Shown here: positions 10,343 through 21,650 of the stretch, piece after piece
Numbering within the stretch: the stretch's first letter is position 1
Layout of the letters: each line of letters starts with the position of its first letter
NCBI GenBank assembly: GCA_028583415.1
Contig: CM053266.1
Span: forward strand, 41,845,758-41,909,757
Length of the DNA: 64,000 bases
Direction of reading: 5' to 3'
Source of the DNA: Protea cynaroides
Lineage: Eukaryota; Streptophyta; Magnoliopsida; Proteales; Proteaceae
Made by a program: the position numbers and the translations under genes
The notes under the pieces: generated by a model
Told to the model about the DNA's origin: nothing
The model's input: only the letters and a program-made list of their open reading frames with translations
Database searches by the model: none

Positions 10343-13300
10343 ATGGCTGAAATCAATCCTCTGATATGGAAACTAACTTCCCTACTAAAAGATGAAGGTT
10401 ATCTCTCAAAAGTGAAGCCAGAAGTGGAGTCACTCCACAAAGATCTCTTGCTGATGACTGCCTCTTTGAAGGATGCAGATGCAATACACCACAAAAGCGA
10501 GCGGGCGAAAGAATGGGTGAGACAACTAAGAGAATTGGCATTCGAAGCAGAAGATGCCATCGACATCTTCATATACGAAATGGCGCGGAACCAGCGGCAC
10601 AACAGTGTTGTTTGGAAGATCACCAAGTTACCAAAGGACCTCATTTATGCTCACAAGCTAAGGGAAAAAATCCAAGTTATCAAAGGAAAGCTCAAGAAGC
10701 TTTTCGAGGCCAGAATAAATTATGAGATTAGGCATTTTGAGGAGGGTCAAAGTCAAACATCTGTTCAAGCTCAACAACTCGAAGCTTCAAACTCTCCCAA
10801 TGTCGAAGTTGTGGGATTTCAAAGCGAAGCAGAGGAGCTAGCAAAGTTGCTGACCAAAGAGGATCCTCGTGGAAGGTTATGTGTTGTCTCCATAACAGGC
10901 ATGGGTGGTTTGGGGAAAACAACCCTAGCTCGAAAAATCTATGAAAGAGCTGACGTGAGAAGGCACTTTAACTGTCAAGCTTGGATCTATATATCCAAAG
11001 AATATAGATTGAGAGATGTTCTTCACAAAATCATAGAACAAGTCATGATGCCTACAGAGGAAGAGAAAGTAGAATTGTCATCAATGGGGGAGGGAGATTT
11101 GGAGGAAAAGGTTTCTGATTTTCTCAGGGAGAAGAACTATTTCTTCGTTGTGGACGACGTATGGACCAAAGAAGCTTGGGATAAACTGAAAAGCAGCTTC
11201 CTGGCTCCAAGCAGCAGTAGTCATCAATGCAGAGTGCTATTGACAACTCGTGATGAAAGCGTAGCCCGGTATGCCGATCAGATTACTCCTCCATACAAGC
11301 TACGACATTTGGATGAAGAGAAGAGTTTGGAACTCTTCTTGAAGGTGGTCTTCCGATCAGCTGACAGAGAAGCAATTCTCAACAAGGAGATGAAAAATTT
11401 GGCAAAGAAAATTGTTGCCAAATGTGATCGATTACCACTGGCTATTGTGGTGTTGGGAGGCCTTTTATCAACAAAAAGCCCGACTATTTTTGCATGGAAT
11501 AATGTGCTCGACAGTGTGGACTGGGTTCTAGAATCGGGTGTTTGTCATAAGGCCTTAGCTCTGAGTTACTCAGAATTACCCAGTCACTTGAAGCCTTGTT
11601 TTCTTTATTTTGGGCTTTTCCCAGAAGAAACTGAGATCAAGAGGGACAGATTGATTCGACTATGGGCCGCAGAGGGATTTCTGGAACCAGGAGGGAATTT
11701 AAGAATAGAAGATGTGGGTGGAGAGTGTCTTCAGGAGCTGATGGATAGGAACCTAATTGAAGTGGCCAAGTGGAAACCAAATGGTGTACCTGATTCATTT
11801 ATTATTCATGATCTCCTCTTGAACTTGGCAGCATCAAAAGCCAAGGAAGGTAACTTTCTTAACATTTCCACTCCTCAGAAGTCCTTGAAAGGTTATCGTC
11901 GTGTAGCCCTTCTTGTTAAGGAAAGTGAAGATACTGTAGCTGCGACTCCTTATTACCCATCCTCAAGATCAAATCTTCTACGCTCATTACTTTGCTTTAC
12001 TGAAATATCCCCATCTCTTTGTGGACAGTACAAACTACTTAATGTGTTAGATCTAGAGGGTGCCCTAGGTATTGAAAGCTTGCCCAAAGAGATAGGAAAT
12101 CTCCTTTGTCTCAAGTACTTGAGCTTATGTGGAACAAACTTGAAAACCCTTCCACCTTGGGTTGGCAACTTGTATAACCTACAAACCCTCAATCTGTTCA
12201 ATACCAAGATTGAATCTGTGCCCATTGATATATTAAAATTGGAAAAGTTAAGGCATCTTCTATGCTTTAACAGAAAATGTAAAGGAACATCTGATGATTT
12301 TGTTGCTCAGAGTTCTGTTGGGGTTTTTCCTCGACGTCCAACTCCTAGACATATCCACCAACTAAGGGATCTCCAGACACTCTGGATTCATATAAGTAGT
12401 TGGATAGAGGGTGGTCTCGAAAAGTTGACAAATCTCAGGGAACTGGGCATAACAGGATTTGGAGACCTTATGAAAAAATTCGGAGAGGCATTGTCCCGTG
12501 CCTTGGTCAAATTGGTGCACCTTGAGGTCCTGTTCTTGGAAGAACGAGCATGGTTAGGAGTCGGAGAAATAATTCTCCCATCATTTTCCAGTCATGAGTG
12601 TCTCCATGATATCACCATTATTGGAGGTGGCATACCGAAGCTACCTGACCTCATAAACTTCCCACCGAATCTTACTAGGCTGCGATTGGGTAGCACTCAT
12701 CTAATAGAAGACATGATGCAGACACTGGAGAAGCTACCCCAATTGAAGGATCTCAAATTAGATTCGCACCCATATGATGGAGTGGAGATGAAATGCTCGT
12801 CAGGAGGGTTTCCTAAACTGGATAATTTGAGTCTCATCTCGTTTGATTGGCTAATATCATGGACAGTGATGGAAGGAGCGATGCCTAATTTGAAGAATAT
12901 GGAAATGAATCGGCTTTTTGGGTTGAATTCGATTCCTGAGGGGATGAGGAATGTCACAACACTAGAGAAACTTTCATTTTCTATGCCAAATGAGTTCCTT
13001 GAGAGGGTTAAAGAAGGTGGAGAAGATTGGGAGAAGATCCAACATGTTCCTTCCATCAATAGAAGGGAAGTACAAATCCCAACAGAGATTTCCCAGAACC
13101 TTGCTGAAATTGAAGACGAGCGTAGTTTACTTGCTGATATTGAACGCGAACGCAGTGAGCTTGCTGCAATTGAACGTGAACGCCGTAAGCTTGCTGAAAT
13201 TGAACGTAGTTTGAAGCACGTTGCTGCGTTCTTGTATCCTGATGAAGATGAACGCCAACACCATTCGTTACCCATTGCTGAAAATGAACGCAAACTCAGT

Positions 13301-13503
13301 TTGCTTGCTGAAAAAGAACGCAGTTTGCTTGCTAAAATTCAACAGATAATAGCTCGTTCCAGCGCAGACTCGCGTCCGCGTCCACAGTCGGTGAGCGCTT
13401 TCTCTCTCTATATATGTGTGTGTGAGGGGGAGCCAAATGTCAAATTGAACAAGTCTGAGAGTAATTATGATTTGTTTTGGTTTGTTTTGATGTGCAGACG
13501 TAG
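10343..13503 (+). CDS. CC-NBS-LRR disease resistance protein (NLR 1), 1017 aa
   Basis: Intracellular immune receptor of the CNL class. Exon 1 is 10343-13390 and exon 2 is 13498-13503 (Thr plus stop), with a gtgagc...tgtgcag intron. The single long frame to 13519 reads through this intron. Residues 1-150 form the Rx-type coiled coil, with an EDVID-like EAEDAID at 68-74. The NB-ARC has the P-loop GMGGLGKTT (about 186-194), kinase-2 FFVVDDVW (267-274), RNBS-B VLLTTRD, GLPL-type DRLPLAI (near 362) and IHD in place of MHD (488-490). LRRs run from about 560 to 900. Residues 915-1017 are a charged coiled-coil tail with repeated AIERER / LAEIER units, not usual in CNLs. Start chosen because MAEI is shared with NLR 2 and begins the CC domain. 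It is intact and probably functional; the recognised pathogen cannot be inferred. Confidence 0.95.
13391..13497 (+). other. Terminal intron of NLR 1
   Basis: GTGAGC donor and TGTGCAG acceptor, 107 bp, pyrimidine-rich near the donor. The paralogue has the same donor and acceptor context at 25927-26074. Removing both introns gives proteins of identical length (1017 aa), which supports the model over read-through. Confidence 0.75.
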
Positions 13504-13564
13504 TGATGTAATGCTTTGAAGGGATCAAACTACAAACAGATGCAAAAAAGTGGTGGCTGATCTA

Positions 13565-13823
13565 GGGTGATCCGATATGGATTCAAATCCTCTTTTCTCT
13601 TAGATTTTGGGAGGAAGGATGGCGGCCTGATGGATGATTGTCACTTGATTCTTGAATGAATTCGAGTCATTCATATCTGAGCTGACACCCTAGCTGACAA
13701 ATTGAGTTGACAGGAGTGTCGGTTCGGATAGATGATTTGGATTTACCCAAGAGTCAGCTGTCAGCCATCCATCCAGGCCGCCGCCTCTCCTCTCGAATCT
13801 CAGGGAAAAAATGATGTGGATCC
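13565..13823. mobile_element. MITE in the 3' region of NLR 1 (copy A)
   Basis: This stretch is absent from the otherwise similar 3' region of NLR 2. Inverted ends are ggattcaaatcctct (13579) and the complement of gatgtggatcc (13823), and the interior is self-complementary (ggcggcctgatggatga against ccatccatccaggccgcc). The repeat tggctgatcta flanks it on both sides (13554-13564 and 13824-13834), which looks like a target duplication, although about 14 bases separate it from the left inverted end. Same family as copies at 32506 and 32851. Confidence 0.72.
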
Positions 13824-13834
13824 TGGCTGATCTA

Positions 13835-14190
13835 CTTCAATATGAAGATGAATCCGTGGGAATGTCTACATTTTATATCCTACTATAAAGAAGTTAATTT
13901 CTCAAAGTTGGGTCATGTTCAGTTTCTTTTATTTCCAGGTCTTTTAATATATAAGCTCATATTTATATAGTATTGCCACATGCGGTATGCATGTGTAATA
14001 AAGTCATGGAATTCCGATTCATGAATGTTTGTCTTATTGGTGTGTTTAATGGTGGAATTGAATCTAGTAAGTGTTTATGTTGTGGTTCTTAGTCTATTTG
14101 CAAAGTCTTGAATCTGGTATATGTTAGTTGCATCCAATAATAAAAAATTGTGATTCTTAAACCCCAAAAAAAAGAAGAAAAAAGCTATTT
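13835..14190 (+). other. 3' flank of NLR 1 shared with NLR 2
   Basis: Blocks such as cgtgggaatgtc, gaagttaatttctcaaagttg and aattgtgattcttaaa match 26150-26590 downstream of NLR 2. This marks the right end of the duplicated unit. Confidence 0.7.
13997..14002 (+). terminator. Poly(A) signal candidate of NLR 1
   Basis: AATAAA in the context tgtgtaataaagt. The same context occurs about 305 bp after the stop codon of NLR 2 (26385-26390), so the signal is conserved between the paralogues. Confidence 0.6.
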
Positions 14191-15130
14191 GCAGTTGCCT
14201 TCAATTTGTGTGTATCTTCAAATTCTGAAATTGTTAAATTTCTTTCCAGTTTTGTCTATTGAGACTCTCAATCATAAGACCATGTTTCTTATCACTGCAA
14301 TTGTATACTATATTAATAAGTTTCCTCTTTTCCCTTTTTTTTTTCCCGGGGGGGGGACGACCTGTAACTTATCTCCAGGCTATCATTAAGTTAAACTGCA
14401 GTTGATATAACCACCAAAATAAAATGAGATTATAGGGTTTAACTAGCTCAGTTTCTATGATCCCATATTGATATTTTATAAGATTCCTTACAAGGACTTA
14501 CCATTCATGATGTGGTACATTAGATGTGATGGAGTACTAGTAGCATTGGATCTCCTGGTTTGTTGCATTTTGGAGAATTTGCATTTTATGAATTCATGGG
14601 AAACTTGGGATTTCCCTTTTCATCTCTGCTCCTATGTGATGCACCTTACTACTACTCAAAGGCTACACACACCTACACCCGATTTTTGTTTATATGTGTT
14701 GAATCACATTTTAAAAATATGAAGACCGAATCACATTTTAAAAATATGAAGACCTCCACCACTCTATTAATGAGAGGACTTATTAACATCACAGTACTAA
14801 TAATGAAGTGCGAATCGACCGACGAAGTGAATATCCACTGACGACCCAGAATGCTCTTTGCGGAATAATAAATGAAGGCAATGATTGAGTTTTTATAGGT
14901 CTCAATGATTGAGTTTTTATAGGTCTCAAGTCTCTTGACTTCACTTCACATTCACCGAGACTGTTAGAGACCACATGGAGAGGATCCATTAAAGATAGTG
15001 ATCAGACCTGTCAAATCAATTGAATGGAAGCATCTAACCGACAACCCATCCGATCCGGTTCATCCATGCCAACTATATTGGCCCCTTCAATTCGGCATGA
15101 CCAAACAACGGCTTGAGGAGGGTAATTAGA
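14191..15130. other. Intergenic with short direct repeats
   Basis: No gene recognised. A 26-bp direct repeat (starting gaatcacattttaaaaat) occurs twice at 14700-14752, and another 24-bp repeat (starting caatgattgagtttttat) twice at 14879-14926. A run of nine G follows ccc at about 14346-14356. Confidence 0.6.
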
Positions 15131-15133
15131 ACG

Positions 15134-15740
15134 TCTTGACAAAATCGGTCCGTTCACTTCGACAAGACCATCTCAACAGCCTGAAGAAAGTAGATAGAAC
15201 GCCAATAACTCTTAGTAGACTAGGTCAGCCAGTTTACCTCAGCAAGGTTGAGCTCAATGACTCGAGGTGGGTGATCGAACGTCAAGAATCCTTTGGCAGT
15301 CAGATCGACTTATTCACCTCGGCAAGATCGAGTTCAACGGCCCGAGGAGGGTACATCGAATACACCAGGTTTTAAGCCGATTGAATTGGTTTGTTTCCCT
15401 TGGCAAGACCGAGCTCAAAGGCTAGAGGAGGGTAGATCAAACACCACAGGTTTTAAGTCGACTAGATTGACCCATTCTCCTTGGCAAGACCAAGCTCAAC
15501 GGCCTGAGGCAGGTAGATCGAACACCAAGAACCCTTTGCCAACTAGATCGGCCCATTCACCTTAGCAATATTGAACTCAACAATAAATGCCAAGAATCCT
15601 TCGCCAACTAGATCAACCAGTTTACCTCGGCAAGACCGACTTGAAGGACTTGAGGTGGGTAGGTCGAACACCAAGAATCCTTCACCAACCAGATCGGTCC
15701 GTTCACCTTGTTAAGATGGAGCTCAATGAAGAGGAAAGGC
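15134..15740. repeat. Minisatellite, period about 80-84 bp
   Basis: About seven or eight diverged units. Each unit includes a ttcacctcggcaagaccga core, then gctcaacggcctgagg, then gggtagatcgaacaccaag. Cores fall near 15313, 15390, 15474, 15556, 15620 and 15701. Open frames inside (15293-15565, 15587-15928) are by-products of the repeat. The array lies just upstream of a polypurine tract and LTR (16166), so it is probably the untranslated 3' part of an LTR retrotransposon. Confidence 0.8.
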
Positions 15741-15759
15741 CAATTCTCAATCCAACCTT

Positions 15760-16010
15760 GATCGTTCTGCCCCACCTTGACTTTACAGACCAAAAAGGCC
15801 CGAGAAGGTTAGCTCGTAGGCTGACCTCAATTGCCCTACCCCATCTCGACTACACCAACCAAAAAGGCCTGAGCTCGCATGCTCACCTCGGTCGCGATGT
15901 CTGCATCTTGGCTTCGCCAGTCAAATAGGCCTGAGAAGGGCATCTCGCAGGTTGACCTCAATCGTCCTACCCCACCCTCTACTTGACTGAACTCAACGGT
16001 CTATGGTGGT
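15760..16010. repeat. Second repeat type upstream of LTR
   Basis: Three diverged units share a core of the form cctcaat-cgt-ctaccccac-tcgac followed by accaa-aaaggcctgag and ctcgcaggttgacc. It is distinct from the preceding array but shares its overall composition and position. Confidence 0.55.
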
Positions 16011-16165
16011 CAACACTCAATTAGACTCCAACAGTCCTTCAACCTCCTCGGATACCGGTCACAAAGGCCTGAGGAGGGTAGATAATTATGAATAAGACAC
16101 CATGCAATTTTTATTCTCTCTCTTACTCAATCAGATCTCACAGATCTAAAAGAGTAAGGGGAAAC

Positions 16166-16491
16166 TGTTGGGTATAAATAATATCCGCTAACAAAAGCGT
16201 GACACGAAATCATTTTTAAACCATCAGTCATTGGGGGTATAACCGTCTTTTGACCAAAAGGACACTCGGAGGCACATCCAACATTGTTTGCAAAATTCAA
16301 GGGTACAATCGACCATTGCTATTTTGGGCTTACACAACAAAGGTGCTTGGGATCCACACCAAATCCCTATAAATAGGACTCGAATCTCAAATTTAATCCA
16401 TCTTTTAACCATCTCTTACTTTCTACTGCTCTCCCATTTATTACTGTTTGTTACGATGTCCTCACTTAAGTATTTGAGTGACACCCCTACA
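16166..16491 (+). mobile_element. 3' LTR of an otherwise lost LTR retrotransposon
   Basis: A polypurine tract (aagagtaaggggaaac, 16150-16165) leads into TGTTGGGT, a standard LTR start. A TATA element (tataaata) is at 16368-16375, and a plausible LTR end CCCCTACA is at 16484-16491. No coding region of the element is visible upstream, only tandem repeats. The right boundary is uncertain. Confidence 0.6.
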
Positions 16492-16661
16492 CCAATGATC
16501 TAATCGCTCTTGTGTTTTGTTCATTATCATCTATATATAGATCCCACCTTAGAAGATCTCAAACGAATTCTAATAGCAACCCTCCGCAATCAAAATTTCA
16601 ATTAAAACTTAAAATAAACATTTGAAAAGTATAATTGCAATATATGATAAGAGTTTTAAGA

Positions 16662-18540
16662 TTTTTTTTTTGATAAATTATATATTACAAAACTTTTCCA
16701 TCTCTTTTCAAAATGGGTTTCACTCTACCTTCTCCGGTTTTGTTTGAAACCAATTTAAGCAATATTCAACCTTTTATTGGCGATGGTCTGTCTCAAAACT
16801 GGGATATGCAAGCACGGGATTCCCTACTTCTTGATAGAGAGGCATTTTCAAATCCATCCCCAACATTTCTTTATGTTCCATCGACTTCAAGAAGTCAATT
16901 TCATAGAACCTGCTACAAAACAGATCTTGGACAATTCTTCCCTTTTGGTTGAGAATATCAACTAGCTGCTTACAGTCAGTTTTAATTTCTAGATTCTTCC
17001 AGCTATTGGAAAGTGTATCCTTCATCGCCAAACGAATCGCTAGGGACTCACCTTCAATGCTTTCCTTAAAACAATATGGAGCTGACATAGCCTTGCAAAC
17101 TGAACCAAACTCTGGTTTACAACAGTTACCAATACCCCCAGTAGACGAACCTAGTTTAATGCTAGCATCAGTATTCATGATAAACAGGGGAGATGAGCTA
17201 GAAGAAATCGACTGGACAGGTTCATCCTGGGCACCAACATCGGCCTCTGAGTGATTGTCCACGAAGTGAATAGCTGCATATTCTTGAAATGTTGCAACAG
17301 CATGAGCAATAACTTGTTCAGGACTCCAGCTTCTTCTGTTAAAATGAAAGTCATTCCAAGCCAGCCAGATATGCCAGCAAAGGAATGAAGCCATGGAAAA
17401 AAGGTATCTGCCTTCTTCATTTCTTTAACCATATCCCTCCATTGTTGCAACCACTGAGGAAGAAAAAAAATTCATCAGCAGGAATTAAGTATGCAAGAGG
17501 TGATCCGAACCATACCGCACGAGCAAAAGGACATTGAAAAAAGATATGTTCGGATGATTCCTGATTGGAGCCACAAAATTTACAATGGGAGATAATATTA
17601 ATGTTCCTAGAAGACAAATTTTCACCAGAAGTAAGACCTTGGGTGCACATTCTCCAAAGGAAGGATTTGATTTTCGGTAAGGTTTTAGCATTCCATATTA
17701 ACTTTCAACTGGGTTTATCAATCAATTCCCATTTATGGCATCGCGAGGATGAAGGAAGATGTTTAGCTGCATCTTCTTCTTCATTTTCGAGAAGGTGATA
17801 AGCAGAACAAACAGTGAACTCACCATTTTTTGTTTTCCCCCACAAGATGTAATCCTCCTTGGGAAAAAAACTCAAATGAATACTAAGTATAGCATCAACT
17901 TCACCAGGATTAAAAATTTGTGTAATTAGCTCTTTCTTCCACCTTCTAGATTCTGCATCAATTAAATCATTAACCCAAAGAACATCCACATTTGGGTTCA
18001 TAGCTGTAGTAACCCTAAAATTTGGCAAGGAAGACACCCAAGGATCATTCTAAATACTAATACAATTTCCTTTCTCAACTTGCCAAATTAATCCTTTTTC
18101 AAGGACATCCCTCCCCTCAATAATACTTCTCCAAGCCCAGGATGGGCGGCTTCCTAACTTTGCCTTCAAAAAATTATTTGTAGGATAATAGAGAGATTTT
18201 ATTACCTTAACCCATGGCGAGTGAGGATTCTTGAGAAGTCTCCAAGCCGTTTTTGCTAATAATGCTCTGTTGTGAAGAACTGGATCTCTTAGACCCAAAC
18301 CTCCCTCTTCTTTAGATTTGGAGAGCCTCCTCCAAGACACCCATGAAATACCTTTATGATTCTCGTTATTCCTCCGCATGAAGTTTGTAATATCCTGTCC
18401 GATGGCTTTATGAATGGAGGCTGGTAGCTTGAAATGGGAAACGACATAATTAATAGTGGGAAGAGACTTATTTGCACCATCTTTACTTCAGAGATCAGAG
18501 TCCAATTTTAAGAACAGATTTTCATCTGCCATCTCTTCGT
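16662..18540 (-). pseudogene. LINE (non-LTR retrotransposon) ORF2 3' part, degenerate
   Basis: On the minus strand, fragments run in order from 18540 down. First comes the RT C-terminal region (WVSWRRLSKSKEEGGLG, LLAKTAWRLL), then the linker typical of plant LINEs, then a zf-RVT zinc-binding segment (CKFCGS...SSEHIFFQCPFA), then an RNase H-like domain (MNTDASIK, GESLAIRLA, EIKTDCKQLVD). Frames shift between segments. The element ends at a poly(A) tail seen on the plus strand as ten T at 16662-16671. It is 5' truncated near 18540. This is a mobile element remnant, not a host RNase H gene. Confidence 0.87.
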
Positions 18541-19066
18541 TGTCTACTGTGTGTTAAAAGGACCAGAAAACTTGGTACAGATTTGGCATTAATGGACACC
18601 CTGGTTGGTCCATCCTGTGTTTATAGAGGTCTGGGCTGAGATTCATACAGAAAAGTTCACAAAGAAAACAAGAAGTTAGCGTTAGTATTAATTAAACTAC
18701 AAATAAAGCAACAAGAAGAAGCAAGAAAATAACAAAAATCGCTTGATCCTAACATCAATCATCTCATAATGTTATTGCTGTTCTACAATTCTAGTACTCT
18801 TTAAAAGAAGGGTGAAACTACTACTAATAAAGAAGAAAGATACTAATAAAAAAGCGTGCTGACCCGTATAAGATCCATTATTACATATCAAGTGCTCGAT
18901 TGGATTTACCCAAAAAAAAAGAAAGAAAAGAAAGTGCTCGATTGCGATTTTTATGGAATGTTGGTTGTGGTAATTATGTGGATGAAGAAGACCCCAATGG
19001 CAATGTGTATAGTTAGTTAAAGGTTCTGTAACAACCAGCTTTAGATCTTCTCAAAATCTTGGGTGG
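18541..19066. other. Intergenic, no gene recognised
   Basis: AT-rich. It contains an A-rich run at 18911-18928, with the words gtgctcgattg repeated on either side. No coding or RNA feature was recognised. Confidence 0.5.
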
Positions 19067-19075
19067 GGTGGTTGC

Positions 19076-19319
19076 GGATTAGGATCGTCTCAAGTTTAGA
19101 ATGAATTTGATAAATGCCAGTGTTGATTGGATGGCCGACACTTAACACTCCCTCACATCCAACAGTATGAGAATGACTGAGTATTTTTGCAATTCTTTTT
19201 CTATTTTTTTTTTAACAATCACTCTCATGCCGTTGGATGTAAGAAAGTGTCAGGTGTCGATCATCCAGCCAGCACTGGTTTTTGTCAAGCTCAATTTGAA
19301 CCGGAGACAATCTCGTTCC
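19076..19319. mobile_element. Mutator-type MITE (copy D), 244 bp with 9-bp duplication
   Basis: The whole element is an imperfect palindrome. The left arm ggattaggatcgtctcaag matches the complement of the right arm gagacaatctcgttcc, and the inner arms cacatccaacagtatgaga and ctcatgccgttggatgt also pair. It is flanked by a perfect 9-bp repeat, ggtggttgc (19067-19075 and 19320-19328), the duplication size of Mutator-like elements. The inner word ggatggccgacac is shared with the MITEs at 32506 and 32851. Confidence 0.85.
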
Positions 19320-19413
19320 GGTGGTTGCACTAGTTGGATCTCATCCGGGCCTGCATCAGTAGAGTTAATTAGTAAAAAGTTTAAAACCGTTAGTGTTACA
19401 CAATTCACTTCTA

Positions 19414-19552
19414 GCTGAGTCTCTCTCTCTCTCGCGAATTGAGGGTTAATTACTTAAAGTGTAAAACCGTGTTGCACAAATCACCTCTGAATCTCTCATG
19501 ATGATCCCCCCCCCTCACTCTCTTTCTCTCTCTCTCTCTCTCTCTCCCCCCC
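19414..19552. repeat. (CT)n / C-run microsatellites
   Basis: A (CT)n run at about 19420-19433 and a longer run at about 19507-19552, with C homopolymers at 19507 and 19546. The two are separated by partly repeated sequence (gttaattacttaaa-gtgtaaaaccgt against gttaattagtaaaaagtttaaaaccgt). Confidence 0.85.
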
Positions 19553-19739
19553 ATAGAGAATGTGTTGAATGAGGGGGTGGTATTTCCATCTCTGCAGTAT
19601 AATTGTTTTTCTCCGGTTGTGAAAACTGAATTCTTTAATTTGTCTCTGCAATGTTTGAGTCACGGCTAGCCAATGCTAGTCTAATTCCATCTGATGCAGT
19701 AGAAAAATAACCTAACAAAGTTTTCCCTAATAATCGACA

Positions 19740-20720
19740 GGAAGTGGTTTTGTGTACAAACCACCAATATGTTGAGGTTCCCTTGACCTTAGTCCACACT
19801 GTCATCACCTTGGGTCACAACAAGATACTTGTACCATCTAGGGTCACTTGTGCACTATGCTCGACATCCTCGACGTACTTCCTCACATCACCGAGCATGC
19901 CAGCCCGCTCATGGCTACGACTAGCTAATCACTATGCTTGCACATAGGGTTTCCTTGAAAACCTTCTTGGATAGAGTCTCATACACCCTGAAGGTTGGCT
20001 AGTCCTACGGCGCACTCGTTTGTCCCATGCCACCACGGTCTCACTTAGGATATCCTTCATGCTAGTAGATAGCAACAACACTGAAACATCCTAGGCATGC
20101 AGAATCCGAGCCTTGCCAAGGACATGCACACCCACACAAGGAGCAACGGTATAGATTACTCGTTCAAGCCACGATGCCACTGCCGCATAGCAGATGCTAG
20201 TAGCACCATGATCCCCAAACCTCTACCGCCAGCTTGCTACGGCAAGGCCTTCCCCTAGACATAGTCCCCGTGGGTGCTCCTACCCATAGGGGAGACACTT
20301 GACATCCCCTGTGCGTCTGTGACCTTGAATGCCCACCCACAGTTTCCACCCATGGAATACCTGATCACTATGCATACAAGGCTAGACCAACCCTACATAC
20401 AATGCCTAGTTGTGGCAAGCCACGTTCAATCTCAATGCCTACGTTGTCTTAATGTCATACCAAGGGACCATGACACCAAGGGGGATGAGGCACTTTACAC
20501 CTCCTCAAAGTACCTCTTAAGTTTTTCCCACTTTTCCACACGTAGACATGGATCTCTCTTCCCAATATTTATGATAATATCACTAGCACATCATGTGCAC
20601 CACTCCACCATTTGTTGGCATAAATTATGCACACTTACCCACATCAGTAGCACACAAACTCCATCATCTTAGCACATAGTTATGCACTTACCGCACTCTT
20701 AGGCACATAGGCCATGCATG
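19740..20720. other. C-rich non-coding island of unknown origin
   Basis: Base composition changes sharply here to C-rich, with recurrent words such as ccaccacggtctcac, gccacgatgccactgccgc and gctacggcaaggcc. Short plus-strand frames (19744-19947, 20274-20672) have no recognisable domain. It may be the 5' leader or gag region of a Gypsy element, but I cannot show this. Confidence 0.35.
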
Positions 20721-20869
20721 GCTCCTCATACGTTACTGTGTTACAACTTCATTAACATATTTTATTCCACTCCCAAACATATGAGACATTGGATATGACC
20801 AATGCCAAGTGTATTCACTCGTCCAACCGCGATTGATCCCTCTCCTGTTGAAGATACGGCAACAATTGA

Positions 20870-21200
20870 GGATCTTTATCCTTTTTTTATTCTATATTAG
20901 GGTATGCATTCTGTATATTGAGAATTCATATCAAAGGCAAATGTAGTTCAACCTTTTCTAATTCTCAATATCGTTTGTTTACCATTTTTAATTCTTAATA
21001 ATGCGAATGAATGAGTCTTTTCTAATGCTCAATATCTCTTTGCTTGCATTTTTTTTATTCTCAATAATAGGAGTAATTAAGCTTTTTACTATTCTCAGTA
21101 TCCCTTAACTGTTTTGAATTCTCAATAACAGGAGTAATTGAACTTTAGTTCCTAAGTATTGTTTCCCGTGAAACCTATTAAACCTATTATTCAAATGATG
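20870..21200. repeat. Dispersed repeat related to 30920-31000
   Basis: The stretch ttattctatattagggtatg followed by cattctgtatattgagaatt and catatcaaaggca recurs at about 30935-31000 with few changes. Within this copy a motif of the form attctcaataataggagtaatt is repeated at 21056-21085 and 21117-21140. Confidence 0.6.
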
Positions 21201-21479
21201 ATCAACATATGCTATTATGTGTATGGGAATAGATCTCTAACAGGTTGAACTGACATGGAGGGATCAGTAAGAAGATCAGACCTATGTACTAATATATGCT
21301 TGCATGGTGTATTCTACTAAGCTAAGCTATCATTAATGGTTATAATTATTTATAAAAATTGTGTTTTCTTAATTTTATTTTAAATTTTATATCATTTTTT
21401 ATAAAGAATTTTATATCATTTTTATACTATACAAGTATAACAATTAGATAATTATGTAAAATGTATATAATAAAAACAT

Positions 21480-21650
21480 TCGAATTTTTCGAACGAATTG
21501 TTTTTAAATGAACAAAAAATTCCCACATCAATCAAAACTTGAATTTTATTTTAAGTCCAATTTTTAACCAATTCTATGACTGAATACTTAAATTAGCAAA
21601 ATGAATTTTTCTGAAATATTCTTCTTTCGAATAGTAACTTGCTTGCCTTG
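21480..21650. mobile_element. Fragment related to the hAT-like element at 5152-6180
   Basis: The words cttgaattttattttaagtcc, gactgaatacttaaatta and attcttctttcgaata match 6050-6160 of the longer element in the same order. Only this end is present. Confidence 0.5.

Noticed and set aside
12697..13293. Minus-strand 198-codon frame opposite the NLR 1 LRR and tail
   Set aside because: Shadow of the coding strand; Ser/Arg-rich composition reflects the complement of the Glu/Leu-rich repeats.
13392..13519. Extra C-terminal residues of NLR 1 in the long open frame
   Set aside because: They lie in an intron with good splice signals, and the paralogue has an unrelated low-complexity sequence at the same point.
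15293..15928. Open frames in the 15-kb minisatellite
   Set aside because: The repeated peptide simply mirrors the DNA repeat, and stops fall wherever units diverge.
16774..17394. Host RNase H-like gene on the minus strand
   Set aside because: Upstream zf-RVT and RT segments and the poly(A) tail show it belongs to a LINE.
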